From Lysobacteraceae bacterium SCN 69-320 (GTDB taxonomy: Bacteria; Pseudomonadota; Gammaproteobacteria; Xanthomonadales; Rhodanobacteraceae), in NCBI GenBank assembly GCA_001725155.1, contig MEFP01000013.1, positions 52,870 through 116,869 of the forward strand: 64,000 nucleotides of DNA. The letters are read 5' to 3'. Numbering within the stretch: position 1 is the first letter of the stretch; each line of letters begins with the position of its first letter. The translations under genes were made by a program, and so were the position numbers. Below, piece by piece: positions 26,593-36,854 of the stretch. Below the pieces are notes generated by a model. The model worked only from the letters and a program-made list of their open reading frames with translations, searched no databases and was not told the DNA's origin.

Positions 26593-26958
26593 GAAACGAC
26601 TCCTGACGAGGATGGATGGGCGAGGGCGCCGAAGGCTTCGGCGTGGATGCCATTCCGGGACATGGCCGGGGCCGCCAAGCGCCGGAATCGGGGCCGGCTG
26701 CAGATGGATTGTGGCGGGATGCGGGCGGACCACGACTGGTGCGGCGATGTCGCGGCTTTCGGTAAAGATGCGGTTCGCTCCGGCGGCCGTCCCATTGATG
26801 GAGGTTGCACGACGAGCGGCACGACGTTGCGGTTCGCTGCGCTCACCACTACCTGCGTGTCCTCGTCAGCCGTGCAGGTCGACCTGTAGGTGGCAGTGAA
26901 CGCAGCGATCCGCAACGTCCGGTCTCGGCGAAGGCCGTGCCCGGGCGGCGCGCCGCGC
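26593..26958. other. Intergenic region with two repeats
   Basis: No gene is seen between the SPFH and MmyB-type genes. Apart from the two REP-like units described separately, there is a partial unit near 26769 (TGCGGTTCGCTCCGGC). The rest looks like ordinary spacer. Confidence 0.5.
26821..26920. repeat. Pair of inverted REP-like repeats
   Basis: ACGACGTTGCGGTTCGCTGC with CTCACCACTACCTGCG follows at 26821-26856. A second, inverted unit lies at about 26885-26920 (TGTAGGTGGCAGTGAACGCA then GATCCGCAACGTC). They match the family at 8277-8543, so the repeat is dispersed in this genome. Confidence 0.7.
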
Positions 26959-27789
26959 TCATTCGCCCGCCTTTGCCGCGAGCTCGCGACAGCGCCGCGC
27001 CGTGACCTCGTCGACCGGGAAGCAGCACTCGATGTGCAGTTCCTCGATGGTCACGTCGCGCGGCGTGCCGAAGGTCGTGATCGTCGAGAAGAAGTGCAGT
27101 TCGGCCGCGCCGTGGCGCAGCACCGTCGTCAGCAACGGCGTCGCGCCGCCGTCGGCGTCGCGCCGGCGCCAGCGCGACGGCACGCCCGGATAGGCCAGCA
27201 CTTCGGCCAGCAGCGCGCGCGCCGTCTCGTCGCCGGGCGCGGCGGCGACGAGGCTGTGCAGATGGTGGATCAGGCCGCCGGCCACTTCTTCCCAGTTCGC
27301 GACGGCGGCGCGCAGATCGTGCGGATCGAAGAACTGGCGCAGCATGTTTGCATGCCGGCTGTCGCGGCCGCCGAGGACGAAGCGGTTCACGCGCACGGCC
27401 GCCGCATTGGCGGCAAGCACGTCCCAGTGCCGGTTCAGCAGGAACGCCGGATACGGCTCCTGCTGCGCGAGTATCGCCTCGATGGCCCGTCGCACCTGGG
27501 CCAGCGCCGGCGTGGCCAGTGTCGATTCCGGATAGCGCGGCGCGAAGCCCGCGGCGACCAGCAGCGCGTTGCGCTCGCGCAGCGGTACGTCCAGCGCGTC
27601 GGCCAGGCGCAGCACGAGTTCGCGGCTGGCCTGGGCCTTGCCGGTTTCCACGCAGCTCAGATGGCGCGCGGAGATGTTCGCGTCCAGCGCGAGGTCGAGC
27701 TGGCTCAGACGCCGCGACGTGCGCCATTCGCGCAGCAGCCGGCCCAGCGGCGCGGGAGTATCGGATACGGTCGAAGCGCGGGGCTGCAC
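26959..27789 (-). CDS. XRE-family regulator with MmyB-like ligand domain
   Basis: The 276-residue protein has an N-terminal helix-turn-helix (LGRLLREWRTSRRLSQLDLALDA..SARHLSCVETGKA). A C-terminal MmyB-type domain carries the typical segments YPAFLLNRHWDVLAANAAA and LRQFFDPHDLR. Such regulators are thought to bind small hydrophobic ligands and usually sit beside the genes they control. The start is GTG at 27789, just after GAGGAATCCCC. No obvious target such as a dehydrogenase is adjacent; the neighbours across the gaps are the SPFH gene and a small membrane protein. Confidence 0.88.
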   Translation of the reverse strand: MQPRASTVSDTPAPLGRLLREWRTSRRLSQLDLALDANISARHLSCVETGKAQASRELVLRLADALDVPLRERNALLVAAGFAPRYPESTLATPALAQVRRAIEAILAQQEPYPAFLLNRHWDVLAANAAAVRVNRFVLGGRDSRHANMLRQFFDPHDLRAAVANWEEVAGGLIHHLHSLVAAAPGDETARALLAEVLAYPGVPSRWRRRDADGGATPLLTTVLRHGAAELHFFSTITTFGTPRDVTIEELHIECCFPVDEVTARRCRELAAKAGE

Positions 27790-28166
27790 GGGGATTCCTC
27801 ATCGGCGAAGCGCTGATGCTAAGCACCTCGCCGGTGAGGAACCATGACTTCGCAGGTCATGCCGTCACGGCGGCCGTTGCGCAGGCGCCGGCACCGGGAC
27901 GGACCGGCCCCGTGCGACGACGCGGAACCCATTGCGGCAGTCAGGGCATGTGTCGATGCCGTGAATCACCCCGACGGTGACGGGTGGCTGCGGAACTTCC
28001 CGGACGATCCCCGCGGCGTGCGTGACTATCGTGTCGTCGCGACCCGCAACGGCCGCACGGGTCGGCCGCGGGCGCGATCGGGCATTCCCGCGGCTTGATG
28101 CATTGCCGCGGTCTGCGCATGATCGAACGACCCGCTGTCGAACGGCCCCGCCGCGAGCGATCCCGC
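27790..28166. other. Intergenic region, no feature recognised
   Basis: The 377 bases between the MmyB-type regulator and the small membrane protein contain open frames but none with a ribosome site and plausible protein. They must hold the two divergent promoters, which I cannot place. Confidence 0.4.
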
Positions 28167-28526
28167 ATGTCTTCGTCGTCGTCTCGTCCGCCCACGACTC
28201 CGCACGACCGCCTGCTGCCGTTCATCGGCGTGACGAACGTGCTTGCCGTCGCCGTAGCCGCGCTGGTCTTCGTGCCGAAGTTCAGGCTCCTGTTCGACGG
28301 GTTCGGCAGCGATCTGCCGCAGGCGACCCTGCTGGTTCTGGCGACTTACCGCGGATGGGGCCTGGCTGCATTGCTTGTGCCGGCAGTCTGGCTGCTCTGG
28401 CCGGATCGGCAGGCGCGCGCTGTGGCCGCGCTGCTCGTCGGCATAGCGACGGCGCTCGCGTTGACCGGTTTCGGACTCTGGGCCTGCTATTCGCCGATAT
28501 TCATGCTGGCCGAGAGGGTGGGCTGA
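28167..28526 (+). CDS. Small hypothetical membrane protein
   Basis: The 119-residue protein has about three hydrophobic segments (FIGVTNVLAVAVAALVF, GLAALLVPAVWLLW, AVAALLVGIATALALTGFGLW). A loop between them, KFRLLFDGFGSDLPQATLLVL, is reminiscent of small inner-membrane proteins annotated near type II secretion F-like families, but the match is weak. No function can be given. The ATG at 28167 is preferred; the open frame reaches 28095. A strong hairpin follows the stop. Confidence 0.6.
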   Translation: MSSSSSRPPTTPHDRLLPFIGVTNVLAVAVAALVFVPKFRLLFDGFGSDLPQATLLVLATYRGWGLAALLVPAVWLLWPDRQARAVAALLVGIATALALTGFGLWACYSPIFMLAERVG

Positions 28527-28539
28527 TACCCGGGCGGCG

Positions 28540-28567
28540 CGGTCCGGGCAGCAGCCTGCCCGGACCG
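28540..28567. terminator. Perfect 12-bp hairpin between convergent genes
   Basis: CGGTCCGGGCAG (28540-28551) pairs perfectly with 28556-28567 across the loop CAGC. It lies between the stop of the small membrane protein (28526) and the convergent Gln/Pro-rich gene (28581), so it could terminate both. There is no clear T-run. Confidence 0.6.
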
Positions 28568-28580
28568 TGTTGCCATTGCT

Positions 28581-28745
28581 TCAGCGATTGCGATCGCTCG
28601 GCATGCGGCTCTGGCCCTGTTGCGGCCGCTCTTCCTGCGGCCGGCTCTGGGTCTGCTGTTGCGGCTTCTGGTCCGGGGTGTGCGACGGATTGCGATTCGG
28701 CTGCGGCTGCTGGGGTTTCTGCGTATTCGGATTCTGCGTAGGCAT
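28581..28745 (-). CDS. Small Gln/Pro/Asn-rich protein
   Basis: The 54-residue protein starts MPTQNPNTQKPQQPQPNRNP and continues with many Gln, Pro, Arg and Ser residues. It is probably disordered. CTGGAGCGAACG before the ATG at 28745 is a good ribosome site, and the composition is very unlike the Ala/Arg-rich shadow frames of this GC-rich DNA, so I think it is real. Function unknown. Confidence 0.45.
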   Translation of the reverse strand: MPTQNPNTQKPQQPQPNRNPSHTPDQKPQQQTQSRPQEERPQQGQSRMPSDRNR

Positions 28746-28787
28746 CGTTCGCTCCAGGGGTGCGCCGGTCATCGGCGCCTGCACTGC

Positions 28788-29168
28788 TCAGCAACCCCTG
28801 TGCCAGAGCCGGAAACCGCCGTGCCATGCGGATCTGTGCGTCATCGCCCCGGATATCGCCTGTAACGCCTTCCGCCGTCTGCAAATCTTTCTGCACGGAT
28901 CACAGCGGTCCCGGCCGCAAGCACGCCGGGTCAGCGCGGCGTCTGCACCGTGCATGCATTCAGACAGTGGTCGACCGGGCGGCGCACCTCCGCCGGCGCA
29001 TGGTTGCTCGACCAGACGAGGCATGGACCGCGTCAGCGTGAGCCTGTCCTTCGTGATCGTTTCGCCGTCGCGGATGCGCTGCACGACGGCGACGACGGAT
29101 CGCGGTGGGTCGGCCGCCGCCGTCTGCGCGGCGACGGCCGCCAGCATTGCCAGACCGAGTGCGAGCAC
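28788..29168 (-). CDS. Possible small secreted protein
   Basis: From a GTG at 29168 the frame gives a hydrophobic leader (LALGLAMLAAVAAQTAAA, likely cleaved), then DPPRSVVAVVQRIRDGETIT and a cysteine-containing, Arg-rich tail. The leader and the following segment look protein-like. However, there is no good ribosome site, the tail resembles a random frame, and an eight-C run just upstream could mark a frame break. Call it tentative; a degraded gene is equally possible. Confidence 0.3.
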   Translation of the reverse strand: MLALGLAMLAAVAAQTAAADPPRSVVAVVQRIRDGETITKDRLTLTRSMPRLVEQPCAGGGAPPGRPLSECMHGADAALTRRACGRDRCDPCRKICRRRKALQAISGAMTHRSAWHGGFRLWHRGC

Positions 29169-29195
29169 GCCGGAGCGCCGGCCGCTGACAGTTTG

Positions 29196-29203
29196 CCCCC
29201 CCC
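29196..29203 (+). repeat. Run of eight C upstream of a surface-protein gene
   Basis: An uninterrupted C8 tract lies 58 bases before the ATG of the large secreted protein, between it and the tentative divergent gene. Mononucleotide runs in such positions can change length by slippage. Confidence 0.6.
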
Positions 29204-29261
29204 GAAATCCGCGAGCGATGTGGAGGGCCTCTCGTTCAGCGGCCCACTTGAGGGGTTGCTC

Positions 29262-32228
29262 ATGCAGTCGGTCACGCACACGCACCGGGTAGTCGCCGGC
29301 ATCTTCGCTCTGCTGATGGCCGCTGGCGCCGGCATCGCCGGCGCCGCGCCGTTCGCGTTCGTGCCGAAATCCGGCACAGGAAAGATCGCCAGGGTCGATC
29401 TCGCGACCGGCACGACCGTCGCCGACATCGTGGTACCCGGAGGGCCGCTCGCCTCGACCATCAGCCATGATGGCCAGCGCGTCTACGCGGTGCTGCAGTC
29501 GGCCGGCAAGGTCATCGCGATCGACACGGCCAGCGGCACGATCGTCGCGACGATCACGGTCGGCACGCAGCCCTGGAGCGCGACGGTGTCGCCGGACGAC
29601 AGCCGCCTCTACGTCGTGAACAATTCGTCGAACACGATCAGCGTCATCGACACGGCGGCGAACACGGTCATCGCAACGATGCCGGTCGCCTCGCAGCCGG
29701 ATCAGCTCGCGGTCTCGCCGGACGGCACGCGCGGCTATCTGACGGCGTCGCCGAACACGGTGCAGGTGCTCGACCTCGTCAACCGCACCGTCATCACGTC
29801 GGTCGTGACCGGCAACCTGCCGAATCCCATCGTGCTCGATGCGGCCGGCACGCGCGCCTACATCGGCTGTGCCGGCGACAGCACGATACGCGTGTTCGAC
29901 ACGGCGACGAACACAATGGTCGGCTCCGTCGCGCTCGGCACCAACAAGGCGCCGAACGGTCTCGTGCTGTCGCCGGACCAGCAGACCTTGTACGTGACGG
30001 AGTTCCTCGCGAACCAGGCCGTCGAAGTCGACCTGGCCACATTGACGGTCGGCACGACCTACAACGTCGGCGCGCGGCCTTACGGCATCGACATTACCGG
30101 CAACGGCGCGCGCGTCTACGTCGCGAACCGCGACGGCAATTCGCTCAGCGTCATCGACACGGCCATGCACGCGGTCACCGGCACGATAGACCTCGGCGCC
30201 AGCGCGCAGCCCTGGGCGATCGGCCGCTTCATCCAGCCGGAGGTCATGGTCGCGATCACGAGCGCGCCGCCGGCCGGCGGCAAGTGGCACGTGCCTTACT
30301 CGTTCAACGTCACGACGACCGGCGCGCCGGCGCCGACCGTCAGCGTGAGCTCCGGTGCGCTGCCGCCCGGGCTTGCGATCGACGCCAACGTCATCGGCGG
30401 TACGCCGACGCAGATCGGCACGTATACCGGCGTGCTGCAGGCCGTCAGCGGCAGCGCGACAGTCACGCAGCCGTTCTCGATCACGATCGCGCCCGACTGG
30501 CCCGTGCCGCCGATCATCGACAACGTCGTGCCCGGCGACGGCGAGGTCACCGTGTACTTCCATCCGGCGCCGGACGACGGCAACGCGCCGCCGACGATGT
30601 TCAACGCGTTCTGCCACTACGCGTCGAGCAGCCCGACCTCGCCGATCGTCATCCGCGGCCTGCCCAACGGCCAGCCCGTCAGCTGCACGATGAACGCGAT
30701 CAACAGCGCCGGTGGAGGCGTCGCCGGCGCGCCATTCGCGCCCGTGATACCCGGCATCGCGCCGGCGTTCGATGCATTCGCACCGCCGCATGCAGCCTGG
30801 AATACGCCGTACAGCTATGCGGTCACGGCGACGGGTGCGCCGGCACCGGCCTTGAGTCTCGCCGACGGCGCGCTGCCGGCCGGCCTGAACTTCGATGTGG
30901 CCAGTGGCACGATCAGCGGCACGCCGGTGGCGGTCGGCAGCGCGACCGTGCATCTGAGCGCGACGAACGCGCTCGGCACGGTCACGAGCGGCGATCTGAC
31001 CATCGTCGTCGATGCGGTGGCTCCCGCCGCGCCTGCCGCTGTCGTCGCGACACCGGCCAATGCTCAGGTCAGCATCGCCTTCGCGGCGCCGAGCCACTGG
31101 GGTGGCGAGTCGACCGGCAGCTATCAGGCGACCTGTTCGCCGGGTACCGGCATCGCCACCGGCAATGTGCCACCGCTGATCGTCACGGGACTCACGAACG
31201 GCGTCGCCGTGACCTGCTCGGTCAGCGCGGTCAACGGCGTCGGTCCGGGACCGGCAACGGCGGCCGCATCGGTGATGCCCGGCATCGCGCCGGCATTCGG
31301 TGCGTTCGCGCCGCCGCGCGCCGCCTGGGGTGCGTCGTACAGCTACACCGTCACGACAACGGGTTCGCCGGCGCCGGCCTTGAGTCTCGCCGACGGCACC
31401 TTGCCGGCCGGCCTGACCCTCGACACGGCGAGCGGCACGATCAGCGGCACGCCGACCGCAGTCGGCAGCGCAACGCTGCATCTGAACGCGACGAACGCGC
31501 TCGGCAGCGTCACGAGCGGCGATCTGACGCTCGTCGTGGACGCCGTGGCGCCCGCAGCACCGACCGCTGTCGTCGCGACACCCGGCAACGATCAGGTCAG
31601 CATCGCGTTTGCTGCGCCGAGTCATTGGGGCGGCGAGTCGACCGGCAGCTACCAAGCGACGTGTTCGCCGGGAACCCACACCGCGAACGGCAACGCATCG
31701 CCGCTGGTCGTCTCAGGGCTCACCAACGGCGTCGCCGCGACCTGCTCGGTCAAGGCGGTCAACGGCGCCGGCGCGAGTTCCGGGGCCACGGCCGCACCAG
31801 TGACACCCCGCGCGCCGGCCGACCTCGGCGTCAGCATCGACAACGGCGTCGGCTTCATCGCCGGCGGCGGCACCGTCACCTATCAGATCGTCGTCGGCAA
31901 CGACGGCCCGAGCGCCGTCAACGGCGCGCAACTCGTCGACGAGCCGGGCAGCACATTGACGGCCATCACCTGGGCCTGCACCAGCGCCGGCGGCGCGACC
32001 TGTCCGGCCGCGAGCGGTACGGGCGCGATCGACGCGACCGTGAACCTGCCGGCCGGCAGCAGCCTGCAGTACACCTTGAGCGGCACCGTGCCGGTGCTGC
32101 CGGAAACGCCGCTCGTGCATGGCGTCAGCGTGCTCGCGCCGGTCAGCGTCGTCGACGGCAATGCGGCGAATGACGTGGCGGTGGATGGGCCGGATGCGGT
32201 GGGAGTGTTCCGGAACGGATTTGAGTGA
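29262..32228 (+). CDS. Large secreted beta-propeller/Ig-repeat surface protein
   Basis: The 988-residue protein has a signal peptide (VVAGIFALLMAAGAGIAGAA), then a seven-blade-type YVTN propeller (about 28-325, repeated VYVANRDGNSLSVIDTA-like units). An Ig-like and fibronectin-like region follows, with two nearly identical 176-residue repeats. Near the C-terminus is a DUF11-like domain (DLGVSIDNGVGFIAGGGTVTYQIVV), and the protein ends VGVFRNGFE. It is probably exported and surface-associated, perhaps adhesive. The ATG at 29262 follows TTGAGGGGTTGCTC; the frame upstream has no signal peptide. The terminal F-R-N-G-F-E resembles the end of the protein at 44592-47180. Confidence 0.85.
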   Translation: MQSVTHTHRVVAGIFALLMAAGAGIAGAAPFAFVPKSGTGKIARVDLATGTTVADIVVPGGPLASTISHDGQRVYAVLQSAGKVIAIDTASGTIVATITVGTQPWSATVSPDDSRLYVVNNSSNTISVIDTAANTVIATMPVASQPDQLAVSPDGTRGYLTASPNTVQVLDLVNRTVITSVVTGNLPNPIVLDAAGTRAYIGCAGDSTIRVFDTATNTMVGSVALGTNKAPNGLVLSPDQQTLYVTEFLANQAVEVDLATLTVGTTYNVGARPYGIDITGNGARVYVANRDGNSLSVIDTAMHAVTGTIDLGASAQPWAIGRFIQPEVMVAITSAPPAGGKWHVPYSFNVTTTGAPAPTVSVSSGALPPGLAIDANVIGGTPTQIGTYTGVLQAVSGSATVTQPFSITIAPDWPVPPIIDNVVPGDGEVTVYFHPAPDDGNAPPTMFNAFCHYASSSPTSPIVIRGLPNGQPVSCTMNAINSAGGGVAGAPFAPVIPGIAPAFDAFAPPHAAWNTPYSYAVTATGAPAPALSLADGALPAGLNFDVASGTISGTPVAVGSATVHLSATNALGTVTSGDLTIVVDAVAPAAPAAVVATPANAQVSIAFAAPSHWGGESTGSYQATCSPGTGIATGNVPPLIVTGLTNGVAVTCSVSAVNGVGPGPATAAASVMPGIAPAFGAFAPPRAAWGASYSYTVTTTGSPAPALSLADGTLPAGLTLDTASGTISGTPTAVGSATLHLNATNALGSVTSGDLTLVVDAVAPAAPTAVVATPGNDQVSIAFAAPSHWGGESTGSYQATCSPGTHTANGNASPLVVSGLTNGVAATCSVKAVNGAGASSGATAAPVTPRAPADLGVSIDNGVGFIAGGGTVTYQIVVGNDGPSAVNGAQLVDEPGSTLTAITWACTSAGGATCPAASGTGAIDATVNLPAGSSLQYTLSGTVPVLPETPLVHGVSVLAPVSVVDGNAANDVAVDGPDAVGVFRNGFE
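30750..31805 (+). repeat. Tandem 528-bp coding repeat (2 copies)
   Basis: Copy one runs from 30750 and copy two from 31278. Both encode PGIAPAF.AFAPP.AAW, a He_PIG-type Ig unit (LPAGL..D.ASGTISGTP) and a fibronectin-like unit (QVSIAFAAPSHWGGESTGSY). The copies are in frame and near-identical in places, suggesting recent duplication or gene conversion. Confidence 0.85.
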
Positions 32229-32922
32229 TGGCCGGAACATGCGGCGTTTCTTCTACTCATGCCCCGGCACGTCGGCGCAAGCGCAGTCGTGGTCGCGAAG
32301 AATTCTGGGCCTGGGGGCAGTGTGCAGGTGCGCGGCTGGATGCCTGAGAAGCGGGCGGCATCCCGGCCGGGATGGTTCGTGATAGTTGGGCGCCGATGTT
32401 GGTAGCGTCTGTTTCCGGCCTAGGCGGAAGATCACGCGGGCAGCCTGGTCAGCGCGTTCGCGTCCGCAGCCCGGCAGATTGTCCAGGCAATATTGATTCT
32501 CGAAGATGCGTTGCTCGCACTCAGCACCGATTACGACAGGACCGGCGGCGCCACCAGCATTTCTTGCCATTGTCGTTGAGGAAGTTGTGATGGCGCGGCA
32601 GCTGTTGCGGTCGACATGCTGCGAGTTTCCGGCTGAACTTGATCAGGACCTTGCGGGGGACTTCATGAAACCGGGAGACACCGTCATCGACGTGCTGAGC
32701 GAGCGTGGCAAGTCGAGGCACGTTGATGACATGGCAGTTGCTGCTGTGACGAAGTACAAGGTGCCTTGACATCGAATATGGCAGTCGGGATGCGCCGCTC
32801 ACGACGATGTCCTCGTCGCCGTGCGCGCGAACAATGACCCGCGGCGAGATCAGAGCCCGGCTCTGATTCGGTGCTGACCCCTATGGCGCTGCGTCATGCC
32901 AGGCACGTCGGCCAGACCCTGT
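32229..32922. other. Intergenic region with lower GC, nothing identified
   Basis: About 700 bases separate the surface-protein gene from glnL. Base composition is visibly less GC-rich than the surroundings, and open frames on both strands (for example 32506-32769 and 32521-32802) lack ribosome sites and resemble nothing I know. It may be a remnant of acquired DNA. Confidence 0.4.
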
Positions 32923-32941
32923 TTGCACTATGATGGTGCAA
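32923..32941. promoter_or_regulatory. NtrC-type operator at the glnL start
   Basis: TTGCACTATGATGGTGCAA is an excellent match to the NtrC site TGCACY-N5-RGTGCA. It overlaps the first codons of glnL. In enterobacteria NtrC represses the internal glnL promoter from such a site, so autoregulation of glnLG is the natural reading. Confidence 0.75.
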
Positions 32942-33962
32942 TCGCCCCAACTCGCAGCAAACCCTGTGGATCTCGCGACCCTTTGGCCCCAGCTCAGCAC
33001 GCCGGCGGTCTGCCTCGACGCGCAGCAGCAGTTGCAGGCGCCGAATCCGGCGCTGTGTGAATTGCTCGGGCTCGGTGCGCGTCGGCTCGAAGGCATGACG
33101 TTGGCGGCGCTGGCGCCGGGGCGGGGCGAGCTCGTCGAGGCGTTCCGTCGTGTGCTGGCCGAGCAGCGCGTGGTGCAGTTGCGGGATTTCGCGCTGGTCG
33201 ATGCGGCTGGCACTGCGGTCACGGTCGACCTGACCTTGAGTCCGCTCGCGGCCGGTGGCGCGGTGCTCGAAGCGCATGCGCTGGCCCCGGCCGCACGAGA
33301 GTCGAATGCGCAGCTGTCGGAGTCGCTGCGTGGGTTTGCGCACGAGGTGAAGAATCCGCTGGCCGGTCTGCGTGGCGCGGCGCAGCTGATTGCGCGGCGT
33401 GTCGCCGACGAGGGGGTCAAGGAACTGGCCGGTCTCGTCATCGCCGAGGCGGACCGGCTCGCCCAGCTCGCCAATCGCCTGTTGCAGGGGGCGGCCGGTC
33501 CGGCGTTTGCGCCGGTCAATATCCACGAGGTGCTGGAGCGCGTCGCCGTGTTGCTGGCGTCGCAGGGGCAGGCGGCGATCGTGCGCGATTTCGATCCGAG
33601 CCTGCCGCGGCTGGCCGGCGACGCCGACCGGTTGCTGCAGCTGTTTCTGAATCTGGGCCGCAATGCGCTCGAAGCCGAGGCCGAGCGCGTCGTGCTGCGC
33701 ACGCGTGCCGAGCACTCGGCGCGTCTGCACGATCGCATAGTGCGGCTTGCGTTGCGCGTGGACGTCATCGACAACGGCGGCGGCGTGCCGGCCATGCTGG
33801 CCGACAACCTGTTTCTGCCCATGGTCAGCGGCCACGTCGGCGGCAGCGGACTGGGTCTCGCGCTGTGCCGCGAAATTGCCGCCGAGCACGGCGGCGCCCT
33901 GAACTATCGCAGCCGCAGTGGCGAAACCGTCTTCACCCTGTTGCTGCCTTACGGAGAATCCC

Positions 33963-33970
<8 letters not shown>
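32930..33970 (+). CDS. glnL: Nitrogen regulation sensor kinase NtrB
   Basis: The 346-residue protein has an N-terminal PAS-like domain (TPAVCLDAQQQLQAPNPALCELLGL) and no membrane segments. The histidine box is FAHEVKNPLAGLRGAAQL, and the ATPase region contains DNGGG and GGSGLGLALCREIA. It phosphorylates or dephosphorylates NtrC according to PII signalling. The start is ATG at 32930 or the adjacent 32933, inside the NtrC-like operator; a later GTG at 32966 is possible but has no ribosome site. It overlaps glnG by eight bases. Confidence 0.93.
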
Positions 33971-35366
<1,396 letters not shown>

Positions 35367-35967
35367 CTATCTGCGGTTACGGCTGTAGCGAGGGCTGCGT
35401 CCGAACCTCGGAGTAGATCCTGCCGAGCGTGGGCGTGAGGGGCGAGCCACAGGAGTTCCTGATTGTCTGCCCGGCTACGCTGCGGTTGTGGCCGGCCTGG
35501 AGATTTCGTGGCGGCCGCGCAGTCGCAGGGCCGCGTTTTCATGAGCGAGCGGTCTCGCCAGGTGATGCGTGCTGGCCGGGGTTACGGCCTGCGGCCGGAC
35601 ACGGCGACGATTTTGTGCGTGCGCCGCGACCGGTCCGGAGGTGTGCATGAACGTCGCGCGGAACGGAGCTTCACTTGCATTGCCGTCGTTGCTGCGGCCC
35701 GTCCTCCTCCGCTAGCGTCATTTCGGGGCATGGAGTCCCAGGCCGCGAAAAGACCCTCAGCCAAGCTCCCACGCTGGCGTGGTTTCTGGCCATGACAGCA
35801 GAGCGCATGTGCCGGAAGTTGTATCGCGGCCTGAACGGCGCAACTATTGCGCACCGCCGCAGGAAAAAACGCGCCCCGGGGCGGTCCGGTCTCCAGGCCG
35901 GACCGGCGCGTCGCGGTGTGGGTCATTTCGCCGTTGCGCCTTTCTCGACCTGTGGGGAACAAACGCC
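35367..35967. other. Intergenic region of 601 bases
   Basis: No gene is supported here. It contains a short hairpin (GGTCCGG at 35883-35889 with CCGGACC at 35898-35904) and next to it GCGCCCCGGGGC beside an A6 run, which read on the minus strand resembles an intrinsic terminator without a gene to serve. The segment around 35718-35755 translates to DSMPRNDA-like sequence, typical of dispersed intergenic repeats in this group (inference). Confidence 0.4.
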
Positions 35968-36735
35968 ATGCGCCATTTCCGTTCCATTCTCGCTTTGCTT
36001 CTTCTCGTTACCGGTCCGGCCGCATTCGGCCAGGGCACCCTGACTTCCGGCGGCGCCAGCTACGTGCTCGCCGCCAGCCATTGGGATACCTCGCCGGCGG
36101 TCGACTTCACCGGCGTCGGCACCGGCGATCAGCTGTTCGAGGCCGGCTGGTGGTTCCGCATTCAAGGCGATACCCAGGAAACCGTATTTCCGACGCCGAC
36201 GACGCAGAACTACACGGGCAACACCGCGACGATCAGCTGGACCGATCTCGGCGGCCGCGGCCTTGCGGTGACCAAGACCCACGTGCTTTCCAGCGCCGCC
36301 GCCGGCCAGGGCGAAGTCGCGACCACCCTGTCGGTGACCAACAACGGCGCCAGCGCGATCACCCTGCACCTGTTCCAGATGATCGACCTGGACGTCAACG
36401 GCACGGCCGGGACGGACAACGCTACCCTGGTGCAGCCGAACAACTACATCCGCGTCGCCGACACGACGGCCGGCGCCTGCGAATGGCGCGGTCCCGGCGC
36501 GACCGGTTACCTCGTGCTGCCGTTTGCGGCGGCTACCGACGTGGCTGCGCAGCTCAGCAATACCACGGTGACCGATTTCACCAATACCGGCCTGCCGTTC
36601 GGACCTGGCGATTTCACCGGCGGTCTGCAGTGGACCCTGCAGCTCGCGCCCGGCGCATCGGGAACGGTGCAGGTCTACGTCGCCTGCAACCAGACCGCGA
36701 CGCCGGTGTCGCTGCAGACGTTCCGGGTCGACTGA
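35968..36735 (+). CDS. Secreted protein of unknown function
   Basis: The 255-residue protein has a signal peptide (SILALLLLVTGPAAFGQ) and a mature part rich in Thr, Asn, Gly and aromatic residues typical of beta-sandwich secreted proteins. It has no cysteine-rich or catalytic motif that I recognise; two cysteines (TAGACEW and YVACNQ) may form a disulphide. The ATG at 35968 is preceded by GTGGGGAAC. A good terminator follows, so it is probably monocistronic. Confidence 0.7.
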   Translation: MRHFRSILALLLLVTGPAAFGQGTLTSGGASYVLAASHWDTSPAVDFTGVGTGDQLFEAGWWFRIQGDTQETVFPTPTTQNYTGNTATISWTDLGGRGLAVTKTHVLSSAAAGQGEVATTLSVTNNGASAITLHLFQMIDLDVNGTAGTDNATLVQPNNYIRVADTTAGACEWRGPGATGYLVLPFAAATDVAAQLSNTTVTDFTNTGLPFGPGDFTGGLQWTLQLAPGASGTVQVYVACNQTATPVSLQTFRVD

Positions 36736-36775
36736 ACGGCGGCTGCGCCGGCCGTATCATCCCCAGCATGATCGG

Positions 36776-36799
36776 GGGCGGCCGCGAGGCCGCCCTTTT
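36776..36799 (+). terminator. Rho-independent terminator
   Basis: GGGCGGCC (36776-36783) pairs perfectly with GGCCGCCC (36788-36795) across GCGA and is followed by TTTT. It ends the transcript of the secreted-protein gene. Confidence 0.85.
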
Positions 36800-36854
36800 C
36801 GTTGCGCTGCCGCCGGCAGCAGCTGTCCGTTTCCGCGTGCACCGAGCCCATCGC

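Noticed and set aside
28788..31679. Minus-strand open frame of 963 codons opposite the surface protein
   Set aside because: Its Arg/Asp/His-rich repeats mirror the coding repeats of the plus strand. Only the first segment downstream of the C8 tract is considered, at low confidence.
32506..32802. Overlapping small open frames on both strands
   Set aside because: No ribosome sites, no family resemblance, and the two conflict with each other.
32880..32930. Sigma-54 promoter before glnL
   Set aside because: GGCACG and TTTGCAC are present but the spacing is wrong for -24/-12 elements.
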